Shown in pieces: positions 1 through 9,032 of a stretch of 64,000 nucleotides of DNA (position 1 is its first letter; each line of letters opens with the position of its first letter). The translations under genes and the position numbers were made by a program. The stretch lies in the NCBI GenBank assembly GCA_964645765.1, contig CAZYBE010000004.1, forward strand, positions 52,939 through 116,938, written 5' to 3'. The notes beneath the pieces are model-generated. The model was not told the DNA's origin. It was given only the letters and a program-made list of their open reading frames with translations, and did no database searches. The DNA comes from CAZGMN01 sp964645765. GTDB lineage: Bacteria > Acidobacteriota > Aminicenantia > Aminicenantales > Aminicenantaceae.

Positions 1-378
1 TCTTCAGGAGAGCTCTATCCTAACTTTGGCCAAAGAAGAATCTATAACAATGAGGTTCACTCTTTGCACAGCGGAGTGGACATCTCGGATACCTGGGGCG
101 CTCCGGTGAGAGCATCAAATTCAGGGAGAGTGGCTCTGGCCGATAACCTCTACTTTGCCGGGAATACGGTTGTCATCGACCACGGCATCGGCCTCTTTAC
201 CATCTACTGCCATTTATCACGAATGAGGGTTAAGAGGGGAGAGCTGGTCAAGAAAGGTCAAATCATCGGATATATTGGAGCAACCGGACGAGCGGTCGGG
301 CCTCACCTTCACTGGGCAGTTAGCGTTTTTGGCAAAAGCATCGACCCTTTATCCCTCTTAAATTTTAAGTTTGATTAG
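1..378 (+). CDS. M23 (LytM-type) peptidase, C-terminal part
   Basis: This is the 3' end of a gene that begins before the window; frame 1 is open from base 1. The visible 125 residues are the catalytic core of a LytM/M23 metalloendopeptidase. HSGVD, just after a FGQRR segment, gives two zinc ligands, and HLHW near the end holds the HxH motif. Family members cut peptide cross-links in peptidoglycan or serve as non-catalytic amidase activators; here all zinc ligands are present, so an active enzyme is likely. The N-terminus, where a signal peptide or coiled coil would be, is not visible. The gene converges on the S9 peptidase with 8 bases between them, and I see no clear terminator there. Confidence 0.88.
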   Translation, partial: SSGELYPNFGQRRIYNNEVHSLHSGVDISDTWGAPVRASNSGRVALADNLYFAGNTVVIDHGIGLFTIYCHLSRMRVKRGELVKKGQIIGYIGATGRAVGPHLHWAVSVFGKSIDPLSLLNFKFD

Positions 379-386
379 ACAGCTTT

Positions 387-2429
387 TTACTTCCCTTGCT
401 TCAAGTATTTATCCAGCCAATCAAGCACAGTTCTCCACCAGAGCTCTGCGTTCTGCGGCTTCTGGACAAAATGGTCCTCATCGGGAAAATAGAGCATCCT
501 TGACGGCACTCCCTTCCTCTGTAATGAGGTGAAAAGTTGAAACCCCTGGGTGACAGGAACTCTGAAGTCGTTCTGCCCATGGACAACCAGACAGGGAGTT
601 TTAAAATTCTCAACATAGGAGCTCGGAGACCATTTCTCGTAACTTTCCTTGTTTGACCAAGGAGTTCCTCTTAAATCCCATTCAGGGAACCAGAGCTCAT
701 CTGTTGCCCCGTACATCGAACGCAGGTCAAAGACACCTGAATGGGAGATAAGGCATTTGAACCGGTCGCTGTGGCCTTCAATCCAGTCGATCATGTAGCC
801 TCCGTAGGAAGCCCCGGCAGCTGCCAAACGGCTTTTGTCGATGAAATTGTAGTGGGAGAGAAGATAGTCCAGGCCGAGCATGATATCCTCAAATGGCTTT
901 CCGCCCCAATCGCCGCTTATGGAGTCTGTGAAGAGCTGGCCATAGCCGGTGCTTCCGTGGAAGTTGACCATGGCCACCACATAGCCAGGGGAGGCAAACA
1001 TCTGGGCATTCCAGCGATAATGAAAATTGTCAGACCAGGCATTCTGCGGCCCGCCGTGAATGAGCATGACCAGGGGATATTTTTTAGAAGGCTCAAAAAA
1101 AGGAGGCTTGACCAGGAAGCCGTGCACCTTTTCCCTTCCTGCACCCTCAAACCAGAATTCCTCTGCGGGGTTCATCTCAAGCTTGGCGAGAAGCTCGCTG
1201 TTCACTGCGGTCAATGGTTCTATTTTTTTTGTTTTTAGGTCAAAAGAATAGATGTCAGCCGGGCAGTTGGCAGCCTGTTTGAGAAAGAATATCTTTCTTC
1301 CGTCAGGGGAAAGGCAGGGAGAGCTGATATAGTGGCCCTCCAGAATCTTTTCCATTTTTTTGTTGTTGAGTGAAATTTGGGAGAGGGAGATGCGCCCCTT
1401 TTCCTCATAGGTGATATAAATAGAGGAGCTATCCGTGGACCAGAGCATTTCATTGACCGAAATGTCCGCATTTTCTGAGAGGTTTATCATCTCCTGGGTT
1501 TTTTGGTCATAGATAATGAGGCTGTATTTATCAGCTTCGAATCCAGGCCTGGACATTGCCTTGTAAGCGATAAACCGTCCGTCAGGAGAGTAGCAGGGTG
1601 AGTTGTCGTTGGCTCTGTTCTTTGTGAGCTGGGTCATCTTCCCTCCTTCTGGAGTAGTCAGGAAGAGGTCGTTGTTTGTTCCGAGAGAGAGTCGGAATTC
1701 AGGGTCGATATTCCGGACAAAACAGATATTTTTCCCGTCAGGCGAGAAGACATAGTCCTCTGAGCCTTCCAGTGCTATCGGCGGCGTGTCATAGTCTCCA
1801 GGAGTGACATCGACTGCCTTTCCTCCTTCAGAGGTAATAACAAAGAGATGGCTTCTCTTTCCCTCTGTCCATGAGTTCCAATGCCGGAAAAGAAGCCCGT
1901 CAAGAATCTGGGCCTTGACCAGGCTTTCCTCTTTCTTTTTATCTCTTTCTTTATTGCATTCTTCATCGGGGCAATTAGGATAGACAGAGGAGACAAAAGC
2001 CAGGTGTTTTCCTGTCGGAGACCAGACAACTCCGATTGCACCAGTAGAAATGGTCGTCAACTGATATGCCTCACCACCGCTGGGGTCGATCATCCAGACC
2101 TGAGGCGCTCCGCCTCTTGTGGAGATGAAGGCGATTTTCTTTCCGTCTGGAGACCAGCGTGGGTTGAAATCAGCTTTGGGGTTTGAAGTCAACCGCCAAG
2201 CCTGACCTCCTGCCGCGGGAATGACCCAGATATCGCTGTTGCTCGTGTTCCGGTTTTTATCCATCTCGGTGATGACAAAGGCAATGAGCTCGCCGTTGGG
2301 TGAGATTTGAGGGTCGCTCACTCTTTTTATCCGGATGAAGTCATCGAAAGAGACGGGTTTGGCAGAAGAAGCCCAGACAGAAAAAGTCATAAATATGATT
2401 GCCAGAAATATTATGCATGTTTTTTTCAT
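387..2429 (-). CDS. Secreted S9 family prolyl oligopeptidase (acylaminoacyl-peptidase-like)
   Basis: A 680-residue serine peptidase with an N-terminal signal peptide (residues 1-20, ending near VWASSA). It has a beta-propeller of PD40/TolB-like repeats (recurring SPDGK and WSPDG segments, about residues 40-400) and a C-terminal alpha/beta-hydrolase domain. The catalytic triad is visible: Ser541 in GASYGGYM, Asp621 in HGQND and His653 in DEDH. These enzymes hydrolyse short peptides that enter through the propeller, and here it probably works in the periplasm. The start follows an AAGGAGGGATGA ribosome site. It is divergent from the phosphoglycerate mutase gene, with its own promoter-like elements. 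The exact cleavage preference cannot be read from the sequence. Confidence 0.93.
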   Translation of the reverse strand: MKKTCIIFLAIIFMTFSVWASSAKPVSFDDFIRIKRVSDPQISPNGELIAFVITEMDKNRNTSNSDIWVIPAAGGQAWRLTSNPKADFNPRWSPDGKKIAFISTRGGAPQVWMIDPSGGEAYQLTTISTGAIGVVWSPTGKHLAFVSSVYPNCPDEECNKERDKKKEESLVKAQILDGLLFRHWNSWTEGKRSHLFVITSEGGKAVDVTPGDYDTPPIALEGSEDYVFSPDGKNICFVRNIDPEFRLSLGTNNDLFLTTPEGGKMTQLTKNRANDNSPCYSPDGRFIAYKAMSRPGFEADKYSLIIYDQKTQEMINLSENADISVNEMLWSTDSSSIYITYEEKGRISLSQISLNNKKMEKILEGHYISSPCLSPDGRKIFFLKQAANCPADIYSFDLKTKKIEPLTAVNSELLAKLEMNPAEEFWFEGAGREKVHGFLVKPPFFEPSKKYPLVMLIHGGPQNAWSDNFHYRWNAQMFASPGYVVAMVNFHGSTGYGQLFTDSISGDWGGKPFEDIMLGLDYLLSHYNFIDKSRLAAAGASYGGYMIDWIEGHSDRFKCLISHSGVFDLRSMYGATDELWFPEWDLRGTPWSNKESYEKWSPSSYVENFKTPCLVVHGQNDFRVPVTQGFQLFTSLQRKGVPSRMLYFPDEDHFVQKPQNAELWWRTVLDWLDKYLKQGK

Positions 2430-2447
2430 TCATCCCTCCTTCCTTAA

Positions 2448-2476
2448 TTTAAATCAAGGAGGCATCCCATTGTCAA
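2448..2476 (-). promoter_or_regulatory. Promoter for the S9 peptidase gene
   Basis: On the minus strand, TTGACA (2476-2471) and TTTAAA (2453-2448) are separated by 17 bases, a sigma-70-like arrangement just upstream of the S9 start at 2429. It lies 21 bases from the outward-facing promoter of the next gene, so the two could share regulation. Confidence 0.45.
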
Positions 2477-2496
2477 ATTCACCTCATTCAAAAAAG

Positions 2497-2526
2497 TTGA
2501 CATCCATCATTTCTGTTACTTAGTAT
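2497..2526 (+). promoter_or_regulatory. Promoter for the permuted phosphoglycerate mutase gene
   Basis: TTGACA at 2497-2502 and TAGTAT at 2521-2526 with an 18-base spacer. Initiation would fall near 2533, leaving a leader of about 35 bases before the ATG at 2567. Confidence 0.45.
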
Positions 2527-2566
2527 AGGTTTGTTTGAGAAATCTTACGGATAAAAAGAGGCAGTC

Positions 2567-4156
2567 ATGAGTTCGCCGTTGGTGAAGGCTATAAAAAAAG
2601 CCTACAAGATGGGGCAGGAAGATGAAGCCTTGGAGCCGATTGTCGCTCTTGGCTCTTCAGGCCAGCCTTTGGGGAGGTTCAAGCAAGGAGATTATGTCAT
2701 CTTCTATGATATCCGGGGAGAGAGGGAAAAGGAGTTGACCGAAAGCCTTGTCCAAGAGAATTTTAATCATTTTCCGGTGAAGAAGAATCTGAACTTGAAT
2801 CTTGTGACCATGATTGAGTACAGCCCTTCCTTGAGAGTAAAAGTCGCCTTTCCTTCAAGCTGCAAAATCGAGAATACTCTGGCTGAGGTTCTCTCCAAGG
2901 CAGGGCTGCGACAGCTTAAAATCGCAGAATCCGAGAAGGCCGTCCATATCGGTTTCTTCATGAACGGAAGAAGCGAAGAAATCTTTCCTGGCGAGGAAAG
3001 GATAATCGTCCCTTCACCCCGTGGCCTCTCTTCCTATGCCCTTAAGCCAGAGATGAGCGCCGGTCAGGTTGCTGAAGAAATTTCCAAGAGTCTTAAAAAT
3101 CCCTCTTACCCGCTCATCACAGCCAATTTGGCCAACGTCGATGTCGTAGGTCATAGCGAAGATAAAGTCGCTGTTCTTCGAGCTGTGGAAGAAGTCGATC
3201 GCCAGCTTGGCCGAATAATCGAGGACTGTCGAAGCCAGCAAGTGTCACTTATCGTTGCCTCTGACCATGGGACTGTCGAAGAATGGCTCTATGAGGATGG
3301 CTCGATTAACACCGGTCACACTAGAAATCCAGTCCCTTTCATCTTGTCCGATTTTTCTTCTCAAAGGCCGAATTCCTGGCTGCTCAAACCTCACGGGGAG
3401 CTGGCCGATGTCACGCCTACGATTCTTGAGCTTCTCGGCCTCGAAAAGCCCCAGGAGATGAGCGGTGAGAGCCTGCTTTTGAATTTCGATAAAAGAAAAG
3501 AGCCAAGAAGAAGGATTCTCCTTCTCATTCTCGACGGCTGGGGGATAAGGGAAGAGAAACATGGAAACTTAATAGCTGAAGCCAGAACGCCAAACTTTCG
3601 CAAGCTCTGGTCTTCCTTCCCCCACTCCCTGCTCAAGGCCTCGGGCCAAGCCGTGGGAATGCCCTCCCGCACTGTTGGGAATTCTGAAGCAGGCCATCTT
3701 CACCTCGGCGCAGGGCGGCGAGTCATCCTTGACCGCTCCAGGATTGATAAGGCGATTGAAGACCGCAGTTTTTTCAGCAACGAAGCTTTTCTCTGGGCAA
3801 TGAAAGGAGCGAAGAAGGAGCGCAAGGCGCTTCATCTTCTGGGAATTGTCTCCCATTACAGCTCTCACGGCACGATCAAACATCTTTTTGCCCTGCTCCG
3901 GCTGGCTAAAAAAGTCGGAGTGCAAGAAGTCTTCATTCATTGTTTGATCGGCCGAAGAGGGGAGAAGCCGGAGAGCGGCGCGGCTTACGTTATAAAAGTT
4001 GAGGAGACATGCAAATCTCTATCCCTGGGCCAGGTGGTTTCTATCATCGGAAGATTCTGGGCGCTGGACAGGGAAGAGAATTGGAACCGGGTGGAGAAGG
4101 CTTATAGAGCGTTAGTCTATGGAGAAGGAGTGGAAGTATCTCTCATTTCGTCATGA
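2567..4156 (+). CDS. gpmI: Circularly permuted 2,3-bisphosphoglycerate-independent phosphoglycerate mutase
   Basis: A 529-residue protein carrying all recognisable parts of cofactor-independent phosphoglycerate mutase in the wrong order. Residues 1-305 match the usual C-terminal half: the AYKMGQEDE helix, IRGER arginines 50 and 53, EK 123-124, D192/H196 in NVDVVGH, D233/H234 in SDHG, H251 in GHTRNPVP and the closing DVTPTILELLGL segment. Residues 316-529 match the usual N-terminal half: D323 in DGWG, nucleophile Ser373 in GNSEAGH, H434, IGRFWALDRE, and a last helix EKAYRALVYGEG that normally precedes the protein's first helix. A basic linker (about 303-316) joins the old ends. Two transferase loops differ from the usual form: DGGVHSH is HYSSHGT and the GRD loop is GRRGEKP, so activity may be altered. 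The start has a weak GAGGCA site. Confidence 0.85.
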   Translation: MSSPLVKAIKKAYKMGQEDEALEPIVALGSSGQPLGRFKQGDYVIFYDIRGEREKELTESLVQENFNHFPVKKNLNLNLVTMIEYSPSLRVKVAFPSSCKIENTLAEVLSKAGLRQLKIAESEKAVHIGFFMNGRSEEIFPGEERIIVPSPRGLSSYALKPEMSAGQVAEEISKSLKNPSYPLITANLANVDVVGHSEDKVAVLRAVEEVDRQLGRIIEDCRSQQVSLIVASDHGTVEEWLYEDGSINTGHTRNPVPFILSDFSSQRPNSWLLKPHGELADVTPTILELLGLEKPQEMSGESLLLNFDKRKEPRRRILLLILDGWGIREEKHGNLIAEARTPNFRKLWSSFPHSLLKASGQAVGMPSRTVGNSEAGHLHLGAGRRVILDRSRIDKAIEDRSFFSNEAFLWAMKGAKKERKALHLLGIVSHYSSHGTIKHLFALLRLAKKVGVQEVFIHCLIGRRGEKPESGAAYVIKVEETCKSLSLGQVVSIIGRFWALDREENWNRVEKAYRALVYGEGVEVSLISS

Positions 4157-4173
4157 AAAACGAAGCTATAGCT

Positions 4174-4213
4174 CAGGCTGTGTGTCTCGAAAACACGCAG
4201 CCTGATCTTTTTT
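4174..4213 (+). terminator. Rho-independent terminator after gpmI
   Basis: An 11-base-pair stem (CAGGCTGTGTG with CACGCAGCCTG, one G-T pair) is followed by a run of T ending at 4213. It sits 18 bases after the gpmI stop and separates gpmI from the ABC operon. Confidence 0.8.
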
Positions 4214-4317
4214 AATATTTATTTTGTTTTAGAAATTATGGTATAAATGGTGGTTAAATTTAGATTGAGAACTTTAGAGGATAATATTCGTATATAGATG
4301 AGAGAGTTTGCAGAAAG

Positions 4318-5229
4318 ATGAGCGTTGAAGTCAAAGACATCTATTTCAGCTACGGAAAAATCAAAGCGCTTCAAGGAGTCGACATTGACCTGCCACAAGG
4401 AGCCGTCGGCCTTTTAGGGCCAAACGGCGCTGGCAAGAGCACTCTGATTCGCATCCTTCTCGGCTTTCTCACTCCTGACAGGGGTGAAGGACGGGTCCTC
4501 GGCTATGATATCAGGACCCAGCAGCCGATGATTCGCCGCTATGTGGGCTACATGCCTGAGGATGATTGCTTCATTCCGGGAATGGACGCGGTTTCCTTCA
4601 CTTCTTATCTTGGCGAGCTCTCAGGAATGCCCCGCCAGGAAGCCATGAAGCGGGCCCATGAAGTCCTCTTTTATGTCGGGCTCGAGGAGAGTCGCTACCG
4701 TCTGCTCGAAACCTATTCCGGTGGGATGAAACAAAGGCTCAAGCTGGCCCAGGCCATCGTCCATGACCCCAAGCTCATTTTTCTCGATGAGCCGACAAGC
4801 GGATTGGACCCTCAGGGAAGGAAAGAGATTCTGGAGCTCATCAAGGATATTTCTTCCAAGAAGGACATCCAGGTTTTAATTTCTTCTCATATCCTCCCTG
4901 ATATCGAGTACACCTGCAGTTATGTTGTCATTCTAAACAAAGGGAAGCTTGCAGCCCAGGGCGAAATCAGCAAGCTCAAGGAAATTGGATACAACCTTTT
5001 CGAGCTCAAGGTGAAGGGCGAGAAACAAGGTTTTCTGCAAAAGCTGAAGGATATGAATTGCAAGACTGAAGTGAGGGAAGACGGAATCCTCAAGGTCTAT
5101 ATGCCGTTCGATCGCTCCAAGCAAGAGATTTTCAGGATTGCGGCAGAAGAGAAAATCCAGGTCAGGCATTTTGTCAAGAGCCAGTCTTCCCTTGAAGACA
5201 AGTTTGCCAGCGTCGTCGGAGTGGATTGA
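4318..5229 (+). CDS. ABC-2 type transporter ATP-binding protein 1
   Basis: A 303-residue CcmA-family ATPase. Walker A GPNGAGKS is at 34-41, signature YSGGMKQ at 133-139, Walker B LIFLDEP at 153-159, followed by an SSH switch histidine. The C-terminal 80 residues are the extension common to export ATPases of ABC-2 systems. It should power the integral-membrane partner encoded immediately downstream (TGATG overlap), and a second ATPase/permease pair follows. The substrate is unknown: drug, lipid, polysaccharide or a gliding/copper-type role are all seen for this family. The ATG at 4318 has only a weak AGAAAG site. Confidence 0.92.
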   Translation: MSVEVKDIYFSYGKIKALQGVDIDLPQGAVGLLGPNGAGKSTLIRILLGFLTPDRGEGRVLGYDIRTQQPMIRRYVGYMPEDDCFIPGMDAVSFTSYLGELSGMPRQEAMKRAHEVLFYVGLEESRYRLLETYSGGMKQRLKLAQAIVHDPKLIFLDEPTSGLDPQGRKEILELIKDISSKKDIQVLISSHILPDIEYTCSYVVILNKGKLAAQGEISKLKEIGYNLFELKVKGEKQGFLQKLKDMNCKTEVREDGILKVYMPFDRSKQEIFRIAAEEKIQVRHFVKSQSSLEDKFASVVGVD

Positions 5230-6098
5230 TGGCCATCAAAGAAAAGGGTTATGCCCATTGGGACGGCGAACTCAGCGAGCAAAGGTTTCCCTGGTGGCCG
5301 ATCGCCCGGGCCGGGATTAAATTGACCTTCAAGAAAAAATTTTTCAAACCTTATTTTATGCTGAGTTTTATTCCTGCGGTTGTCTCTCTTGCCATAATTT
5401 ATGTTTCAGAGAGGATACAGGATTTCAAGTTCATGATCCGGGATTCAGCTACTTTTCTTAAGATCGACCCCAAATATTTCAAGACCTATTTTACCTTAGA
5501 TGGCCTGCTTTTTTTGATGGTCGTCTTAATGATTTTCTGCGGGGCAGGTCTCATCTCCGATGACCTCAAGCACAATTCTCTCCAGCTCTATTTTTCCCGG
5601 CCCATAAAGAAAAAGGACTATTTTATCGGCAAAACCGCTGTCATCGTTTTCTTTTTATCCCTTTTAACCCTTGTTCCCGGCCTCGGCTTCTTCATCATGA
5701 AGCTCGTTTTTTCGGGGAGCTTCAAATTCTTTCTTGCCTATCCCTGGCTGCCCATTTCTATTATCGGCTATTCCTTAATCCTTACAGCCTTTTTTTCTTT
5801 CTATACTCTCTTGCTCTCTTCGATAAATAAGAATAGAAGATATGTGGCTATTCTCATCATCGGCGTTTATCTTTTTTCTGATATTCTTTATGGAATATTT
5901 TACGGCCAATTCCACAGCCAATATTTCTCACTCATTTCGCTGAGAGCTGACCTGCAGCAGGTGGGAGCAGTCGTTTTTAACCAGAAGAATCCCTACAATA
6001 TTCCCTGGATTTTTTCATTCCTTGTTCTTTGCGCTGTATGCCTTTTGGCCGCATTTGTCTTGAAAAAGAAAGTTAAGGGAGTTGAGGTCGTCAAATGA
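5229..6098 (+). CDS. ABC-2 type transporter permease 1
   Basis: A 289-residue membrane protein with about six hydrophobic segments (around 35-55, 80-105, 130-160, 170-205, 210-235 and 260-285). Its second segment is followed by a GLISDDLKHNSLQLYFSRP-like stretch, the typical ABC-2 permease signature of acidic residues before SRPI. The ATG overlaps the stop of the preceding ATPase as TGATG, and the next ATPase starts inside its last codons (ATGA), so the set is translated in a coupled fashion. A TTG three bases upstream is in frame but less likely. Substrate unknown. Confidence 0.88.
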   Translation: MAIKEKGYAHWDGELSEQRFPWWPIARAGIKLTFKKKFFKPYFMLSFIPAVVSLAIIYVSERIQDFKFMIRDSATFLKIDPKYFKTYFTLDGLLFLMVVLMIFCGAGLISDDLKHNSLQLYFSRPIKKKDYFIGKTAVIVFFLSLLTLVPGLGFFIMKLVFSGSFKFFLAYPWLPISIIGYSLILTAFFSFYTLLLSSINKNRRYVAILIIGVYLFSDILYGIFYGQFHSQYFSLISLRADLQQVGAVVFNQKNPYNIPWIFSFLVLCAVCLLAAFVLKKKVKGVEVVK

Positions 6099-7021
6099 GC
6101 CCAATGATCGAGACCAAGGGCCTCTCCCGATGGTATGGAAACGTTCTAGGGTTGAGTGATGTCTCGATTCAGATTGAGCAGGGAATTTCGGGAATTCTTG
6201 GACCAAACGGAGCAGGGAAATCAACTTTCCTCAAGCTCTTGACCGGACAGATAAAACCCAATATCGGCTATGTCAGAATCAAAGGCAAAAAAGTTTGGAA
6301 TAACTATACCCTGCTTCGAGAGATCGGGTTCTGTCCGGAGCAGGATTCTTTCTACGAAGAAATGACAGGCTGGCAGTTTTTGACCAGCCTTTTAAAGCTT
6401 TATAATCTTTCTAAATCTGAAATAGAAAATCTGGCTCAAAAGGCTCTGGAGATTGTCGAGCTGACTATGGACAAAGATAGAGTCATTAAGTCTTACAGCC
6501 GGGGCATGCGTCAGAGAATAAAATTTGCTCAGGCCATTGCCCACAATCCTGAAATCCTCATCCTTGATGAGCCTTTGAATGGCCTCGACCCTCTGGCCAG
6601 GCGCAAGATCATCCGCCTGATCAAATCCTATGAGAAAGAGGGAAAGACGATCATCGTCTCCAGCCATGTCCTTCCCGAAATTGAAGCCATGACCAATCAG
6701 GTCATCCTCATCCATCAGGGAAAGATTTTTGCCCAGGGCGATATTCATTACATCAGAGACTTAATCGAGGACCATCCGCATATCATTTCCATTAAATGCA
6801 ACCGGCCTCGCCAGCTCGCATCGAAGTTCATCAATGAAGACTATGTTCTGAAGGTCCACTTTGGCTCGAACCAGGACTCGCTTCTTGTCGAAACGAACAA
6901 CAGGGATAAGTTTTTCAGCCTTTTGCCCTCTCTCTTTGTCGATGGCAACATCGAAGTCGAAGAAATCACCTCTCCAGACGACAATTTACAGGCTGTCTTC
7001 GATTATCTCGTAGGGAAGTAG
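6095..7021 (+). CDS. ABC-2 type transporter ATP-binding protein 2
   Basis: A 308-residue ATPase paralogous to the one at 4318. It has Walker A GPNGAGKS, signature YSRGMRQR (an Arg in place of the usual first Gly of SGG), Walker B ILILDEP and SSHVLPEIE. The C-terminal extension is present. The four-base ATGA overlap with permease 1 and the one-base gap to permease 2 put it firmly in the same operon. Two unlike ATPases next to two unlike permeases suggest either a heteromeric exporter or two exporters made together. Confidence 0.91.
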   Translation: MSPMIETKGLSRWYGNVLGLSDVSIQIEQGISGILGPNGAGKSTFLKLLTGQIKPNIGYVRIKGKKVWNNYTLLREIGFCPEQDSFYEEMTGWQFLTSLLKLYNLSKSEIENLAQKALEIVELTMDKDRVIKSYSRGMRQRIKFAQAIAHNPEILILDEPLNGLDPLARRKIIRLIKSYEKEGKTIIVSSHVLPEIEAMTNQVILIHQGKIFAQGDIHYIRDLIEDHPHIISIKCNRPRQLASKFINEDYVLKVHFGSNQDSLLVETNNRDKFFSLLPSLFVDGNIEVEEITSPDDNLQAVFDYLVGK

Positions 7022-7022
7022 A

Positions 7023-7835
7023 ATGGAAGAGAGAAACAAAGGAAAATTCTTTTTCTTCATCGATTCGACAAAAAATGTTTTCTCCGTTTTCTTCTCCATG
7101 GGAAGGAGAGCTAAAAGGACAAAAGTTTTTTATCTGGTCAGCCTTCTGCCGGTCGCAATGGCCACGATCATCAAAGTCACCCGAATGTTTTCGGAAAGAA
7201 GCGATATCGACGGCATCTATATCTTTTCCAACATGATTGTCGTTTTCTACCTGCAGTTTCTCATCCTCATTCTGTCTCTCTTTTTTGGAATTTCGGTCTG
7301 CTCTGAGGAATTGGAAGGAAAGACGCTGACCTATTTAACCACCCGGCCTGTATCTAAATCTGCCATCGTCCTTGGCAAATACGGTGCTTATACTTCTCTA
7401 GTTATTTTGATGACAGCTGCCGGCCTGGTCTTTTCGTTCTTGATATTGAATGCGAATATGCTTCTCAAATTTTCCATTTACAAGACTCTTATCAGGGATG
7501 GGGTTGTTTTGAGCCTGGGACTTATCTGCTACACGGCATTTTTCACCTTTATCGGCATTCTTCTCAAAAGGTCGATCATGTTCGGGCTGATTTTCAGTTT
7601 TGGCTGGGAGAGTGTCATTCAATATTTTCCAGGCTCAACCCAGCGCTTCTCCATCGTTCATTATCTCAAGTCCCTTCTTCCTGGTCAGACAGGGGGAAGG
7701 TTCTCCTTTTTGCTCTTTCGCCTGGAGCCAACCTCGCCGGCATTGGCCCTGTTCATGCTTTTTCTGATTACAGGGTTTTTCCTGGGCTTGGCCTGTCTTC
7801 TTTTTTCTCTACGAGAATATATAATCGAGGATTAA
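7023..7835 (+). CDS. ABC-2 type transporter permease 2
   Basis: A 270-residue membrane protein with about six hydrophobic segments and a SVCSEELEGKTLTYLTTRP stretch, the same acidic-then-TRP signature as permease 1. It starts one base after the ATPase 2 stop (TAG-A-ATG) and is the last gene of the operon. It converges on a lipoprotein gene nine bases away; a short AGCCC/GGGCT pairing near the junction is the only terminator-like sign. Substrate unknown. Confidence 0.87.
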   Translation: MEERNKGKFFFFIDSTKNVFSVFFSMGRRAKRTKVFYLVSLLPVAMATIIKVTRMFSERSDIDGIYIFSNMIVVFYLQFLILILSLFFGISVCSEELEGKTLTYLTTRPVSKSAIVLGKYGAYTSLVILMTAAGLVFSFLILNANMLLKFSIYKTLIRDGVVLSLGLICYTAFFTFIGILLKRSIMFGLIFSFGWESVIQYFPGSTQRFSIVHYLKSLLPGQTGGRFSFLLFRLEPTSPALALFMLFLITGFFLGLACLLFSLREYIIED

Positions 7836-7844
7836 AAGAGCCCC

Positions 7845-8840
7845 CTATTTTTTCTCGGGCTTTGTTTCCTTGCCTTTCTTGAATTTAGCTGTGAGCTCTT
7901 GGATGAAACTCTCAGGCAGATTGATATAGATTCTGACATGGTCAGGACCTGAGGTAATCTCGATTTTATTCAGCACTTCGCCAAGATTGAAATCTTGAAT
8001 GGTGACCAAAGCTCCCATGGTTTTCCAGTTGTTCAAGTAATCGGCAATCTCTTGATTTTTTGAAGGATCGCTGCTCATCGCTTTTATCTCAGCCATGATA
8101 TTTTTGTCTCTGTAATCGAAATAGAGGGAAGCGGAGCTGACGGTTTTCAGGGCGCTGAGCAGGGGGTTGGTGGATACAATCTTGTCCATGACTTCGGGCG
8201 GCATAACGGCAGCCGCCCAGAACAGAGCTTCTTTATTGGTTTTAGCAATTAGAGCCGAGAGCGGTTCGTTTTTGAAAACATTCTCCCCTTTTTTCTGGAG
8301 AATATCTATGACGGACTTGACTTTGGCTGTGTCTCCGGCAAGGATGTTTGAGTTGTCGATAAAGCAAAAGCTCGGCCCTTCTTCCCCCTTTTTCCCAGTA
8401 TAAACCTTGAAGCCGTTGTATTCTTCTTCTTTGAGCTCCTCCTCTTTTCCAATTTTTTCCTTGACGAGAGGGAAGAGAGAATCCTTGTTGTATTTAAGGT
8501 TGATGATGACCACGGCCTTTTGCTTGGCTTTTTCCATCTCTCCTGAGACGCCGCCGGCGATAAAATAAATGTCTTTTTGAGGGTCAATTCCAGTCTTCTC
8601 CATGAACTCCTGATAATCTTTATTGCCTCCATCTTCTTTTAAGGCTTTGCTCAAAACTTCTATCCCCATCACTCGATGAAAATCGATGAAGAAGATGGCT
8701 CTGACATCCTTGGGAATAAGGCTGAGCATGTCTTCGGCTTTGGCTGAGCCGGCCTTTGGAGCAGTTGACTTTTCGCCGCAAGCCGTGAAAAGGAAAAGGG
8801 CAAAGATTGTTGCCATTCCGAATGTTATAAATTTTCTCAT
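7845..8840 (-). CDS. Lipoprotein of unknown function
   Basis: A 331-residue protein with a lipoprotein signal: basic MRK, a hydrophobic stretch, then lipobox LFTAC with Cys at 21. The mature part alternates beta strands and helices (IPKDVRAIFFIDFHRV, YFIAGGV, KAVVIINLKY), resembling the DUF3352-like proteins that occur in this kind of genome, and ends with a lysine-rich tail. It lacks recognisable catalytic motifs. The start is set by GAGGAGGTCAGACG before the ATG. It is transcribed alone. The name of the family is my impression, not a search result; the lipoprotein call is firm. Confidence 0.8.
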   Translation of the reverse strand: MRKFITFGMATIFALFLFTACGEKSTAPKAGSAKAEDMLSLIPKDVRAIFFIDFHRVMGIEVLSKALKEDGGNKDYQEFMEKTGIDPQKDIYFIAGGVSGEMEKAKQKAVVIINLKYNKDSLFPLVKEKIGKEEELKEEEYNGFKVYTGKKGEEGPSFCFIDNSNILAGDTAKVKSVIDILQKKGENVFKNEPLSALIAKTNKEALFWAAAVMPPEVMDKIVSTNPLLSALKTVSSASLYFDYRDKNIMAEIKAMSSDPSKNQEIADYLNNWKTMGALVTIQDFNLGEVLNKIEITSGPDHVRIYINLPESFIQELTAKFKKGKETKPEKK

Positions 8841-9032
8841 CGTCTGACCTCCTCTACACCATGGCCAAATTTAAATTCCTCACCGCCCTCTGAGGACTAT
8901 ATCAAAAATAAGCTTGGCAGAGCAAATTATTTTTTGGAGTCCTAAAATTGTAGCAAGTGGGGAGCACGCCATGCCACCCCCTTGTTAGAGGTGATCATTA
9001 GCGATTATAGAATTTGGGGATGATTTCGATCA

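Noticed and set aside
4188..4207. A possible dispersed repeat shared with 26958-26977 (CAGCCTGATC core)
   Set aside because: Only ten identical bases plus a few around them; matches of this length are expected by chance in 64 kb, and the first copy is explained as a terminator.
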